Origin: Hanleya hanleyi
Lineage: Eukaryota; Mollusca; Polyplacophora; Lepidopleurida; Hanleyidae
Length of the DNA stretch: 64,000 nucleotides
Direction of reading: 5' to 3'
Assembly (NCBI GenBank): GCA_036873755.1
Contig: JAVTVY010020551.1
Location: 1 to 64,000, forward strand
Shown: one piece after another, positions 8,821 to 19,953 of the stretch
Numbering within the stretch: position 1 is the stretch's first letter
How the letters are laid out: each line of letters begins with the position of its first letter
Position numbers and translations under genes: made by a program
Notes under the pieces: model-generated
The model's input: the letters and a program-made list of their open reading frames with translations, nothing else
Told to the model about the DNA's origin: nothing
Database searches by the model: none

Positions 8821-11440
8821 ATTGTAAATATACCCAACCCCCAGCGTGGGTATGATGTAACATTGGGGAGAATAAACTATATGAAAGAAACTTCATGTTG
8901 TTGTTCTCTCACGTGTCATCCTTGTTGTTGTTGCTGTTGTTGTTCTCTCTCCGGTCTATATCATGGCGTTATGTTAGAGTGTTAAGGTGTAACGAGGATC
9001 GTTGACGGGCGTCACTGCATTTCGAAGAATTAGTGACAATTCCATGGAATATCAGAGCTTCTGAGCTATTTCGCCAGGGCGTTGAAGCATTAAGAATGGC
9101 GTTGGTGGGCGTTGCTACAAGATGACACCTCACACGACGCATTCGCACGGCGGATGGTCCATCTCTACACCAAATAACATCTTTCACTGCTACAAAATGC
9201 CCACTTTCGGGGTCTATACCTCAAGTGCTACAAGATGACACCCCACACGACGCATTCGGACTGAGAATGGAGCATCTCTACCCCAAATACCTTCCTTCAC
9301 TGCCCCAAAATGCTCACTTTCGCTACTACTCCTACTGATGACGTCACCAATGACGTCACAGATGCTGTGGACAGCCCTCAAATCGGGGCTTGCACCCCGA
9401 GAACTACAAGATGACACCCCACACGACGCATTCGGACTGAAGATGGAGCATCTCTACCCCAAATACCTTCCTTCACTGCATCCCGAGAGCTACAAAAGGA
9501 CACCTCCCAGGACGCATTCGGACCAAGGATGGTCCATCTCTCCCCAAACTCTCCTCCACACACCCCCAAAATGGCCACTTTACCTACTACACCCAACTGC
9601 GCATGCGCAGATTGACGCGATTTGCACTTAAAAACACGCCATTCTGACTCTACCCTACACAAGCTTCACTTTGACACCTTCCACGACCCATTCGGACCCA
9701 TAGCGGTCCATCTCTACCCCAAACACACACCCACATACCCCCCAAAATGCCTACTTTCTATAATACGGCCAGACTGCGCATGCGCAGACTATTGAAAACG
9801 GAGGAAACATTAGCCCAGGCGGATGCTCCTCCGCGAGAGCTTCAAAATAAGACCTCATACGACATCGTAGAGTCATTAGGGCTCACCTAGACCCCAAAAC
9901 GTCCACTCCGTATGGGCCTATACTCCCATAGCCATGCAGTATAGGCCTATGGGCCTACCCAGGCCTCGGTGAACTTTTCCAAAAATTTCACCGTTTCGCT
10001 CCGGGACCCTTCACATCGTGTTCTAAATGACGAGACGTGAAGAACAAATCCAAACAGCTCATGTCACAATGAACCTGTGTGAATTTCCAAGGTTGAACCT
10101 ATACCCCCATATAGCCAGTATGGGACTATATGGGCTATATGGTACTTTTTAAAAAAATTCTCCGTTTCGCTCCGGGACCCTTCCCATCATGTTCTAAATG
10201 ACGAGACGTGAAAAACAAGACCAAACAACCCATATCACAATGAACGTGTGTGAATTTTCCAGGTTGGACATATACCCCCATATAGCCAGTATGGGACTAT
10301 ATGGGCTATATGGTACTTTTCCAAAAATTCCACCGTTGCGCTCCGAGACCCTTCCCATCGTGTTCTAAATGACGAGATGTGAAAAACAAATCCAAGCAAC
10401 CCATATCACAATGAACGTTTGTGAATTTCCCAGGTTGGACCTATACCCCCCATGGCCAGCCTATGGGCCTAAGGGTGCACTCCACACTGGGCCACGGTTT
10501 CGTACAAATGGCCCCTCCCTAATTTTATAATAAGGAAGGTCGCCCGAGTTTGACAGCATGGTAAATCTTCTTACCTTTATACTAACTGATATCTATAGTA
10601 TCATCATGCTGGACGTAACCATTTCTCCAAACGAGGCTGTAACAATTGCTTGTCGATCACACCCACTCGCCACTACAGAGTTAATCGTGTCCGGAATTGA
10701 ATATCTGGCGGGCCAAAATCCGCACTTTTTCGGGAAGCGAAAATGATGATTCCTTTATGGCGATAACATTTTACAAAAAACGAGTAGGTCGACCCCCTGT
10801 TTTTTTCGCCATTTTAAATTGTCCCTTGGACGGGAAACACTTTAATATACATAAGAAGAAAATCATTTCATACGTTTTCTCTGGGTTGCGGGTAGAATTT
10901 GACACATTTTCCTATATTTTATGGAGTTTTTCAGAAAAGTTGAAGAAGGTTTAAGGAGGATTGGACGTCTTTCCTTTTCAATTACAATAGCTCACAAGTC
11001 TCCTGAAATAATGGCACGAGTGTGCCCATTTAGAAAATATATACTTTTACAGGGTTTTTGTTAAAGATTTTACATCTATTTTAAGCCGAAGATCCGAACC
11101 CATGCCTGCTTTTAGCCGCACATCATTTAGGTGTGGAATGCACCCTATATACAGACCTTGGTGACTTTTCCCAAAAATTTCACAGATTCGCTCCGGGACC
11201 CCTCCCATTGTATTTTTCTCGGCGAGACGAGAAAAACGAGACCCCACAACCCATAGTAAAGCCCACAAAAAAAATTGACCACCCCTCCCCCCATATAGCC
11301 AGTATGAGCCTATATACAGACCTCGGTGACTTTTCCCAAAAAATTCACCGATTCGCTCCGGGACCCATTGTCATTTTCTTGGCGAGACGAGAAAAACGAG
11401 ACCCCACAAGCCATAGTAAAGCCCACGAAAAAAAATGACG
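8821..11440 (-). repeat. Right outer satellite arm of the palindrome (inverted)
   Basis: Reverse-complement of about 964-3000. From the centre outwards it runs junction DNA with a (TTG)n run near 8925-8945, layer III (9100-9890), and layer II (9890-10470 and 11147-11440), interrupted by a GGGTGCA-ended element. It stops matching at 11440, so layer I and the outermost 900 bases of the left arm are missing. Confidence 0.85.
10473..11145 (+). mobile_element. GGGTGCA-ended element, copy 3, inside satellite layer II
   Basis: Same ends and layout as copies 1 and 2 but more diverged; the 85-codon frame is still open (10697-10954). It interrupts a satellite unit (the GGCCTATATACAGACC phrase). The target duplication is ambiguous because the target itself is TA-rich. 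Confidence 0.75.
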
Positions 11441-12694
11441 ATAGATATCTTTACAACGACTTAACCTAGGCACACCAAACTTGCCGTGCATATGCATATG
11501 CTTATGGCCATCTTCAATTTATGCGAAACCATGAATCTTGTGTATCTCGGAAACCATTTCGCTGTTCAATGTGAAACTTGGCATAGATTACCGATACAGC
11601 AAGAAACTTTAAATGAATGAGCAAACCAGTTTCCCTGATTGGGTGAAAGCACAAAACTCTATACAAAACTTGGTATACAGCATCGATGTGTCGGGTGACT
11701 TGCAATGAATAACCACATCAGTTCTTCTGAGAGGCGGGAATCATGGCCGGCCATTTTTAATTTATGCAAAATCGTTAATGATCACTATCTCTAATACCGT
11801 TCAAGTGCTCGATGTAAAATTTGGTAAACATCGTCGATGCATCAAGAGACTTATGGTGAATGACAGAACTGGTTTCGCTGATTGGGCGGAAATCCTGGCT
11901 GCCATCTTTAATTTATGCAAAACTTTTTAATGATGTATATCTCTGACACCATTTAAGTGTTCTATATGAAACTTGGTATACTTCGTAGTTCTATCAAAAA
12001 CTGTATATTACTTGGCTCTCACTGAAAATCGGAAGACTTTTATTATTGTTCAGATTATTATTAGGGTTCAAAGCAAGAATGGCTTGAAGCCTTTTGTTTT
12101 TGTTCAGAATATTTTTGCTCTTCCGCCATATTTTTCGCACGCGATATGTCAAATTATTTATTATAGTTCTCCAATTCATCCAACATCCCACACTTAATTT
12201 ATCTCATTTTAATCTTTTACAAGCCACTGCTAAAGCATCTTCTGCATTCAACCAAATCTGTCAGGCTTTTACGTATGCATTTTCCATTCATTGTGTACCA
12301 ATATACACTGACTAAAACTGTCTGGCTGAGGGTTGTTGCACCTTTTAGGTGCTGCCTCGTGTTTAATTGTGTGGAAGGTATTTCTTCATTAAGATAGGCA
12401 AGCTATAACATGCGGCGGTTACCTGAAAATCAAAGGTCAACTCCACATGCTTTTAAATTTGTTTACTAGAGAGTATAATAAACTGACATATTTACCATGA
12501 CTATTATTCATCCACTATCTTATAGGTTTTTTTGTATGTTTGTTTGTCCGGTCTGTACGGTCAGAGATTTGGTCGAATGTTCGTGAGAATTCGTCAGAAC
12601 AGTATTAGGGTCATTGTGCCGCACCTGTACACAAACCTGATGTTTTGATCTGACCAAAGTTACATGTATGTCCGGATAGCATCGTTGACAAGTT
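11441..12694. repeat. Degenerate tandem repeats, otherwise empty
   Basis: From about 11500 to 12000 a unit with GCCATCTTTAATTTATGCAA, a TCTCTGACACC phrase and GAAACTTGGTATA recurs about three times at uneven spacing (150-240 bases). The rest is AT-rich with no convincing gene. Confidence 0.5.
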
Positions 12695-14004
12695 TTACTC
12701 CACTTTCGAGTTGATCAGCATGACCCGGCCTCTTAAGTGCGAAGGATATATGAGCAACATCAAATACAGTCCCCCATGATGCTTCCAAGCTCTTCGCCAG
12801 TCTGCGAGACAATATACGCCGGATTCTGGGCAGACGCGCTCATAGGCATTCGTAGTGATTCCATGTTCATCATCAGTTCGGCTGGGATGCGGCGAACTTG
12901 AACATGAATATGTCATCTGATGACGAACCGTGCCAGTTCGTCTGAACTCTATGACGGAAACACGGAAACGGTGAAGTTCAGTTGGTTCATGAGCATTTAC
13001 GGATCTCGTCGACCTACAACACAGCGACATTCCATGAACCTCATCTAGTATACCAAATCCGCCCACGTGGATACCGACATTGGTTCTCGGGCATTTTGGG
13101 TCGCTACCAAATCTTAGGACCAACTGAAAGGTCAAACAAAAACAAGCTAGCCCCCTATGCTGCAAATAATTTTGTGACATTTTGCCTTGAAAGGGTGTTG
13201 GGAGGTGCGATTCTTGCATTCAGGGCCCAAAGACCCTCTAACACACGCACACACACACACACTCACCGACACACACACACACCGTTGTGATTGTTAAACG
13301 TCCTTTACTTCATTAAAAGGGTACAATTCGGGTGAACGCAACAAGCGTAACGACCTTCGGCAATTCATGCAAAACTATGCTTTCTTGTATTCTGAAAACC
13401 AGGTCATTATGTAGTTCATCCGCTTTAATTCCATTAGCAGAGTGGGGTATCCCCATTGAAATACCAAACTTCATAATTGCAAAAGATGCTCCTATGCTAA
13501 ATTTCAGCCATGTATGTTGCTTTTGTGAATCGTAATCATGGCGGTCATCTCGAGTCATGGGGACCAAGACGATGACAAAAGCCTATGATAAGGCGTAAGG
13601 GATGGAAGATATATTTGTGTTGCATTTCTTGCCCAGTCCCATCGTATACAGATAACATTACCTTGTATCTGTTCTTCTAGACGAGTCCTGTTTTCTCGCT
13701 CCATGTAAAGTTGTTCGTTTAAAAGATCAATCTTTTCTGTTAGCTGTTTCTCCATGTGAGCCCTGTTCCCTCGTTCCACGGAAAGTTGTTCATTTAAATG
13801 ATTAGTCTTTTCTGTTAACTGTCCCTCCATGCGAGCCCGCTCCACGGAAAGTCGATCATCTAGCTGATTTATTAGCGATTTTAGATATCGAAGTTCAGTC
13901 ATGGGTGGATCTGTAGTTGGCTCACCTATACAGGCACGGGGCTCGTGTACCAGTAGAACCAGAAATAAAACAAAACATTTAGTTGTCTCCATGGTCATAT
14001 TCAA
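12695..14004 (-). pseudogene. Secreted coiled-coil protein with C1q-like remnant (two exons)
   Basis: Exon 1 is 14004-13662. It has an N-terminal signal peptide (hydrophobic FVLFLVLLV core), then a heptad-type coiled coil of about 75 residues built on a repeated unit (LTEK-x-LNEQL-x-ER). It ends at a donor reading GGTAATG in phase 1. Exon 2 is 12948-12695, after a CATAG acceptor in matching phase. The two total 597 nt, a multiple of three. Exon 2 carries NAYERVCPESGVY, close to the NAYD...CPxSGVY core of C1q domains. The rest of a C1q-like fold (ASWGTVFDVAHISFAL) lies in another frame just after it, so a frameshift near 12790-12820 is likely. Signal peptide + coiled coil + C1q is a common secreted lectin-like design in invertebrates. 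Either the copy is broken or the base call is wrong. The C1q assignment is tentative. Confidence 0.45.
13240..13283. repeat. CA microsatellite
   Basis: Interrupted (AC)n run in the intron of the C1q-like gene. Confidence 0.95.
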
Positions 14005-14599
14005 CTTTTGAACGGTTTAAGAGAATACTCGTTCTTATGTTCTAAACTTTGACAGACTTGACACATAACATACCAAAATCACTTGGTGACGGTGGTATAT
14101 GTGCTTCGTCAATGTCTGGAGTTCGTCAGTGCTACACTTACCAAATATACCTTAAGTACATCAAACGCGACCAATGAACATATCTGTCTATTTTCTCGAC
14201 CACCATGGCATTTTATTTGCTGATCACAGAGCATTTGTTATCTTTTGTTGACAAGGTTTTTGTCTCCTTGATACCACACACAGCATAAGAGCCTCGTGTT
14301 GGGTCAAATACTCTTAACACTACGCAACGTAAATCTGGCAAAAGTAATCAATTTGGAAATCGTTCCGATTTTCTACACTTGTCAATGTCTGAGACGAGAC
14401 ATGGGTGTGCGCAGTCAGAACCGGAGGAAGTGCTTAACTCTCCTTCTGAGTTCGACAATCAGCTAATTTAACCTAGTTTTTTTATCATGTTTCACCTTTC
14501 TTTGTCTATGATGCTTGTGCCCCCTCTCAACAAAAACATTACTTGCCCACATTGATGCGAAAATTCATTCATGGCTGAGAGTGCAATCAAATCTTTCAC
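14005..14599. other. Upstream region of the C1q-like gene
   Basis: No gene seen. A word of a dispersed repeat, (AA)CACTACGCAACGTAA, at about 14317-14332 recurs at 17795-17807 and 21663-21675. Confidence 0.4.
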
Positions 14600-15064
14600 A
14601 CTGTACTATGGGACAGACACGAAAGCCCCACGTCTTTGGAACGTTTGATCTCTTGAGTTGAAGTCGAACCCGTCACAGTCTCTCTTTAAATGTCGATTAA
14701 AATTATATCTTGTTCGCCTCCACTGACTTAGCATGCTAGATAGTATTATCTCTGAGACAATTGTATTTTATCTAAAAAATGTTTGGTTTCATAATCTATT
14801 CCACACAATCCTGATTTTTGTCACCAGATATAAAGGCTTCCGTGGTATAATCACCTCCATATCTACATATTTGTATATCCATGATTATCGAGCATAGATG
14901 AATGTCTCGGTTCATGACGAGTGGTATTACTATTGTATATGTATTGTCTTCTGGGATACAGCAAGCCCTTTGAGGTTTTATTCCCGCCATATTTATGTTA
15001 ATTCTAATACCCTGTATATGTTTAATTATATGGTGAATAAATATTCATTCATTCATTCATTCAC
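14600..15064 (+). mobile_element. 3' end of a non-LTR retrotransposon (LINE)
   Basis: In-frame remnants read APRLWN and then, after breaks, SLFKCRLK, the usual C-terminal end of CR1/L2/jockey-type reverse transcriptases. About 350 bases further the DNA ends in GTGAATAAATATTCATT followed by (CATT)n at 15044-15062, the simple-repeat tail typical of such elements. Stops interrupt the coding part. It is a 5'-truncated dead copy. Confidence 0.55.
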
Positions 15065-16085
15065 TCTTTGTGGAAAACGACAATGTAATAAATGCTAAAT
15101 TTGAGGCATGAGGTTGTCCATTTCTCAGGCTTATAAAAAGTTTACTAGAAAAGAACCATGCGTTTGGCATACATGCGATGAAAGGAAGAGAATCGGAGTC
15201 CTAGCCCCCTTCCTCCTGGCTCAGTAGGAGCAACTTTGTGTCGGATTAACTTCATATTTTGTCAACACATATCGTTTATGCTGGAAAGATGGGTCATTAG
15301 GGGTGTGATCCTCGTTGTGTCAGTTTTTCCATAGAAGGTAGACTCAAAGAAGGATTATGTTATCAACTCGTTTTGCATTAACTTGCCAATCTTTGTAGAG
15401 TATCTACTTAGCCCGAAAACATCGGCTAAGGAGTCTATTTTTCTTTTTTGGTTGTTGTTGCTGACCCCTTAGCCCGAATCACTTATACAGACCGAAAAGG
15501 GGAAAAATAAATAAGACATCAGTCGCTCGAGATCTTTAACTGCACACGGCGTGGGGAATTGAGACAGAGGCACAAAAAGCATTTTATCGAATAAATAATA
15601 TGATTTGGCATCTCCAGCACTATGACAACCACCTAATGACTCCTTTAATTAGATGGAATCTGCCATCAAACACGGATTTTGTCATTTTGCCGTTGTGTTT
15701 CTTTCGTCATAGTTTACAGGGACATGCGCAGAATGGGGATGACCTTTTGACTCACGTCATCAAGAACCAATAGCGACGTGTGTTTATTCACGTGATCAAA
15801 AAGGTCACGAGATCAAGGTCATATTCTCACAAGATATCAGAAAGGCGCGAAAACGTTAAAATCAATGGAAGTTTTTTTCTCACACATTTGATCACATTTT
15901 GTCAGCATCAAAACAGTCATGAGAGATGGTACATGGTTAAAGAAGCTCAGGTCGGTCAAACTGTATCAAATTGGCATATTTTTTCCCTCCCTTTTCGTTA
16001 TTTTCGTCAGCGAAAAGCCGCTTTTCGCGCATAAATTGTTATCGCTAAAATTTAACCTAGGCGCGCTCTGGGCTGTGATAGGAAT
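15065..16085. other. Gene-poor spacer
   Basis: Nothing supportable as a gene. A stem (CTCTGGGCTGTGATAG, about 16066) pairs with CTATCACAGCCAGAG (about 16109) across the start of the tandem duplication. Confidence 0.5.
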
Positions 16086-16782
16086 GCCACGCTCCCTTAC
16101 CTATATTCAGCTATCACAGCCAGAGTTTCTGGGTTAAGTATCTACTATTATATTTCGAAAGCATAACCTAACAATCCTGATGTTCTAACAAGTTGCACCT
16201 TCAACGCAATTTGAAGCGAAGTTTTCTAGATGTGTCTTTACACCGCTTAGCCACGTCTTTCCGAGACAAGGGGGTTCCTTTCACATAGCTGTAATCCACA
16301 GTTTTTCATAATCGCTATTAATTATGTGTTCTGGCTATAGCGGACCTCGTGACGGAAACGGGTATCAATGAATCGAGTGCAATATTAAACGCAACATATA
16401 AAGATGGTGGGAAAAGATGACGAAGTACCGAAAAAAAAATTCATATGACCCCATATTGAGCGCATATATAAAACATCACAACAATCAAAACCATGCCTTT
16501 GCCGATGTGTATCTCAGCCACGCTTTTATTGTGGATGTTCAAGTGGGCATCTTTAGTGACATGTTCACACGGCCCCTAGCACAGGTTTGAGCGGTATGTA
16601 ATACAAATATCCGATAGCGATGATGTAATAACCCTATCGAGTCGGAAAGCACAAGAAACATTGTTTTAAAGTTTCAAAAGCGAGTGGCTTCGTACGTAGT
16701 GGCGGTAAATTCCTTAATAATCCTTCTGTAATAAGATAGAAAACCCGTGGACTATTCGATCAATCCTTTAACGTCTGTAGGG

Positions 16783-17375
16783 GAGATTGGGGTACACTGG
16801 GATATTTTTCACCTTTTTGCAAAAATGTCTGCTATTATTGTCCTGTAGAGTAGCCTGCTATGCTCAAGTTATAAGTAACATTTAATATGACATAATCATA
16901 CAAAAAATTCTGCAATATTTGTTATACTTTTTTCCAGAATTTGTTTTTTCAAAAAATAAAAGAAAGTGTTCCAGTTTGCCCCAGATATGGGTGCACTGGG
17001 ACATCCACTGGGGTACGGTGGGACAATAATCAAAATACATCTTAAATTAAGTATATACTGATATGTTTCATAGGGTTTAGAAGATTCAACAGCGATGATT
17101 ACTTTAGTTGCAATTTTAGACCCCTGATTTACATAAAATATTTCCCTGAGATCAAATTTGAGAATAAAATAGTTTGTTTGATTCTTATGACAATGAAAGC
17201 ATTTGACTTTGAAAGTGTTAGTAAAACTCATCAATTCCGATAGGATTAGCCATTACTGATATCTAGGAAACAGAATAATGCACTTTAATAGCGTTTTAGG
17301 ATGAAAGTAAATTTCACCACTTGATTACTATTGTCCCAGTTTGCCCAGGTAAAAGTGTCCCACTTTTGCCCCGGG
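16783..17375. repeat. Candidate repeat with GGGGxxAxxxTGGGACA words at both ends
   Basis: Left end reads GGGGTACACTGGGATA. The right end reads, on the other strand, GGGGCAAAAGTGGGACAC. An internal pair (TGCACTGGGACATCC, GGGTACGGTGGGACA) resembles both. This could be a short inverted-repeat element. The 112-codon minus frame inside is not gene-like. Confidence 0.35.
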
Positions 17376-18137
17376 TGCATGATATATTCCGTTTTATGAA
17401 AACGTTAACTAACACATGCATCTGAGATAATAAATCGATACAATTAAACCTCTTTGTCCAACCTCTTTTAGTAGTAACAGAACAGCAATGAAATAGGCCC
17501 TACTGCTGAAAACTTGGTATAGCAAAATATTATTCTCAGTCCTAAAAATTACTTGGACTGCTCAAAAAAAAAATTTGCTCCTAATTATTTACCAATAATT
17601 GTTTTCACTTGTAATCAATATAGAAGTTGAATGGGGTGGTGCTTTTCTGCTGATAATGATGTAATGATCTTCCTGTCCTTGACATAGGAGCTAGACGGCT
17701 TGTCGCACTGTGTTGACACAGGGATTATGTCTCATCGATAGCGCTATACTACACAGAACATAACAGGCTCGGTTTTAGGTCAAATGCTCTTAAAACTACG
17801 CAACGTACGGTTATGTCTTTCAATGTGCTTTGTTTTCATTTTTTACATTTGCTGGTAGAGCTTGGCCCAAGGGTATGGTGTGGTAAGTTTTCGCTCCCTA
17901 GCTCCAGAATCCAAATTCCAAACATGGCAGTGTGACTATAACTCACTGGACCTACGAAGTAGGGCTTGATCGAATTTAAGTGTGTATCTTGGTGTAAGAC
18001 TGGCCATTTCCATGGTCGTAAAAGGCAATTTGAGATATGTTTTTAGCAATTTCGAGGTTTCTATGTCATCTAATTAGGTCAGAAATTGGGTCAGAAAGTA
18101 GGTCAGCTTAGTTCGTAGTTGCATAGTTCATTAAGAC

Positions 18138-18694
18138 TTAACCCTGCCAGTCCTGGAGGCATAATCCTACTCCACGTTCCCCCGACACCAAACTTTCAGC
18201 GCTATCTCTGGAACGACAAAAAAATGAGAGCTGACACTCCGTGACTTTATAGACTATCATACTGGAGTCATTTTGAGCCTATTTGCATAACCCGCGAGTA
18301 GACGATAATGGGTGAATTCAAGATGTCGGTCACATGGAGTACCAGAAATATGATGTTTTCTTCAAAATTTTCGCTTTTCCGCGATAAAACTTGCACAAGA
18401 ACTATTTTTTTCAATTCAAATTAATACTTACTCATTTATCACACAGTTTTTGCAGAGAAATTGCATACATGAAAAATTCGAAAAATCGCCTTTAAAAATG
18501 ACGTCATTGTGACGTCATCAAATCGGTCATTTTGAATTTTCTGGTAGAGTTTTACCCAAGGGTATAATGTGGTAAGTTTCAGCCCCAGTAGCTCAAGGGG
18601 TAAGAAAAATAAAATAATTGCGGGGGGAGGGTGGCTGCAATGGCCCCTCCTCAAGCCTGGACAGGCCCCAAAAAGCCCAGGACAGATAGAGTTT
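18138..18694 (-). mobile_element. TTAACCCTA-ended element, copy in duplication unit 1
   Basis: Reverse orientation relative to the copies at 57.5 and 58.9 kb. Shared landmarks: the TTAACCCTxCC and CCxGGACAGATAGAGTTT ends, GGAACGACAAAAAA, TTTGCATAACCC, TCTTCAAAATTTTCGC, a TGACGTCATTGTGACGTCA palindrome, and ACCCAAGGGTATAATGTGGTAAG. About 557 bases, no coding potential, so a non-autonomous DNA element. Confidence 0.7.
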
Positions 18695-19953
18695 ACAGGG
18701 CTATTACAGCATTTGCTCTTGAATATTTGTATGTAATACCGCTCACGACGGTGCAAGGAGCCGTGTGGTCATGCTATTCAAGATGTCCACATGAGCAGCT
18801 ACATTAACAGCGTGGCTATGATAGAAATATCATTTCAGAGATCATTTTTGGATCTTGTAAGATTTTTAGATATGTGCTAATATAGTATTTCAGAATCTTT
18901 TTCTATCACCTTTATATGTTGCGTTTAATCGGCTATAACCAGTATGTTTCACAATCCGTAATACCCTAGTATCAGGACTCCCGGCTCATCCCGGCTCCCA
19001 TTGGTTCTACGTTCTGCTCAAGTCCCTGTCTGACTGCTCTCTCGATCAGAAGCAGGCGTTGCCATGTTAAAATATAAATGCACAGATTAAGCCACATCGT
19101 TGAGAGTGCAAAAAAAAAACGTTGAAAATGAAACCATTATGAACCACTATCATAGCTCTCTAGATTTGTATCTAATGCCGCTTATGCCGCTGCTAGGGGT
19201 CTTGTGGTCATATCATCCAAGTTGCCACATGAACAGGCACAAGAAAAGCGTACCTGAGATACAACACATATCACGAATAGTTAGATTCTTGGTATGTGCT
19301 TTAGAATAGGTTAACCAGAAGACTATACTGTGAAGTCAGGTGGCTCTGTCAGTATGTATATAATTCCTATCATGAGAGGTATTCGTATCAGAAGTATCAT
19401 AAAGGATTAAGTAAGTTTAGGAATTTAGCGATCATATGAGTGATTTCTCAAATTTTACGCAACACATGTATCATCTCTGGTCTTACCAAAGCAACTGCCC
19501 AGAATCTACAGGTAACCCGCCACTTCAGTTAAATGCACTGTATACCTTTTCGCCTGCTGTCAGAAATAAGTGTTGTATTACATGTACGACATTAGATTTC
19601 AAGGATATTGTTCGAGGATACGCATTGTTTATCAAAACATTTCCCGCATTTAAATTATTTCGCTCGTCAAGTTACTTTAGTAATGTGCAGATTCGACGAT
19701 TTCACCAATCTACGTGCATTAATATCAATGTATAACTCTCTAAAAATAGATACATTTTCCAGTGGTATTATCATCACAACGTGGGCGAGACATCGCATTT
19801 AGGTCGTCCGGAGATCCATACAGGTGACTGTCTGTTTGTCTCAACTGAAGTAGGCAAACACTTGCAAATCGCTCATCAAGACATGCTCTTATCAAACAAA
19901 CCTTATAAGTTATTGGGCAGTTTTGTACAAACGTCCCATAGCCGTTTCCCATA

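Larger units (their letters stand above)
16086..19949 (+). repeat. Tandem duplication, copy 1 (unit 3,868 bp)
   Basis: Every marker in this stretch recurs 3,868 bases downstream. I found only two differences: C at about 17807 against A in the second copy, and G at about 19917 against C. It holds no credible gene. It carries a TTAACCCTA-ended element, a GGGGTACACTGGGA-type repeat (about 16783-17375) and dispersed-repeat words. Confidence 0.95.

Noticed and set aside
16896..17234. 112-codon minus-strand frame present twice
   Set aside because: It is doubled only because of the tandem duplication; sequence is AT-driven and without motifs.
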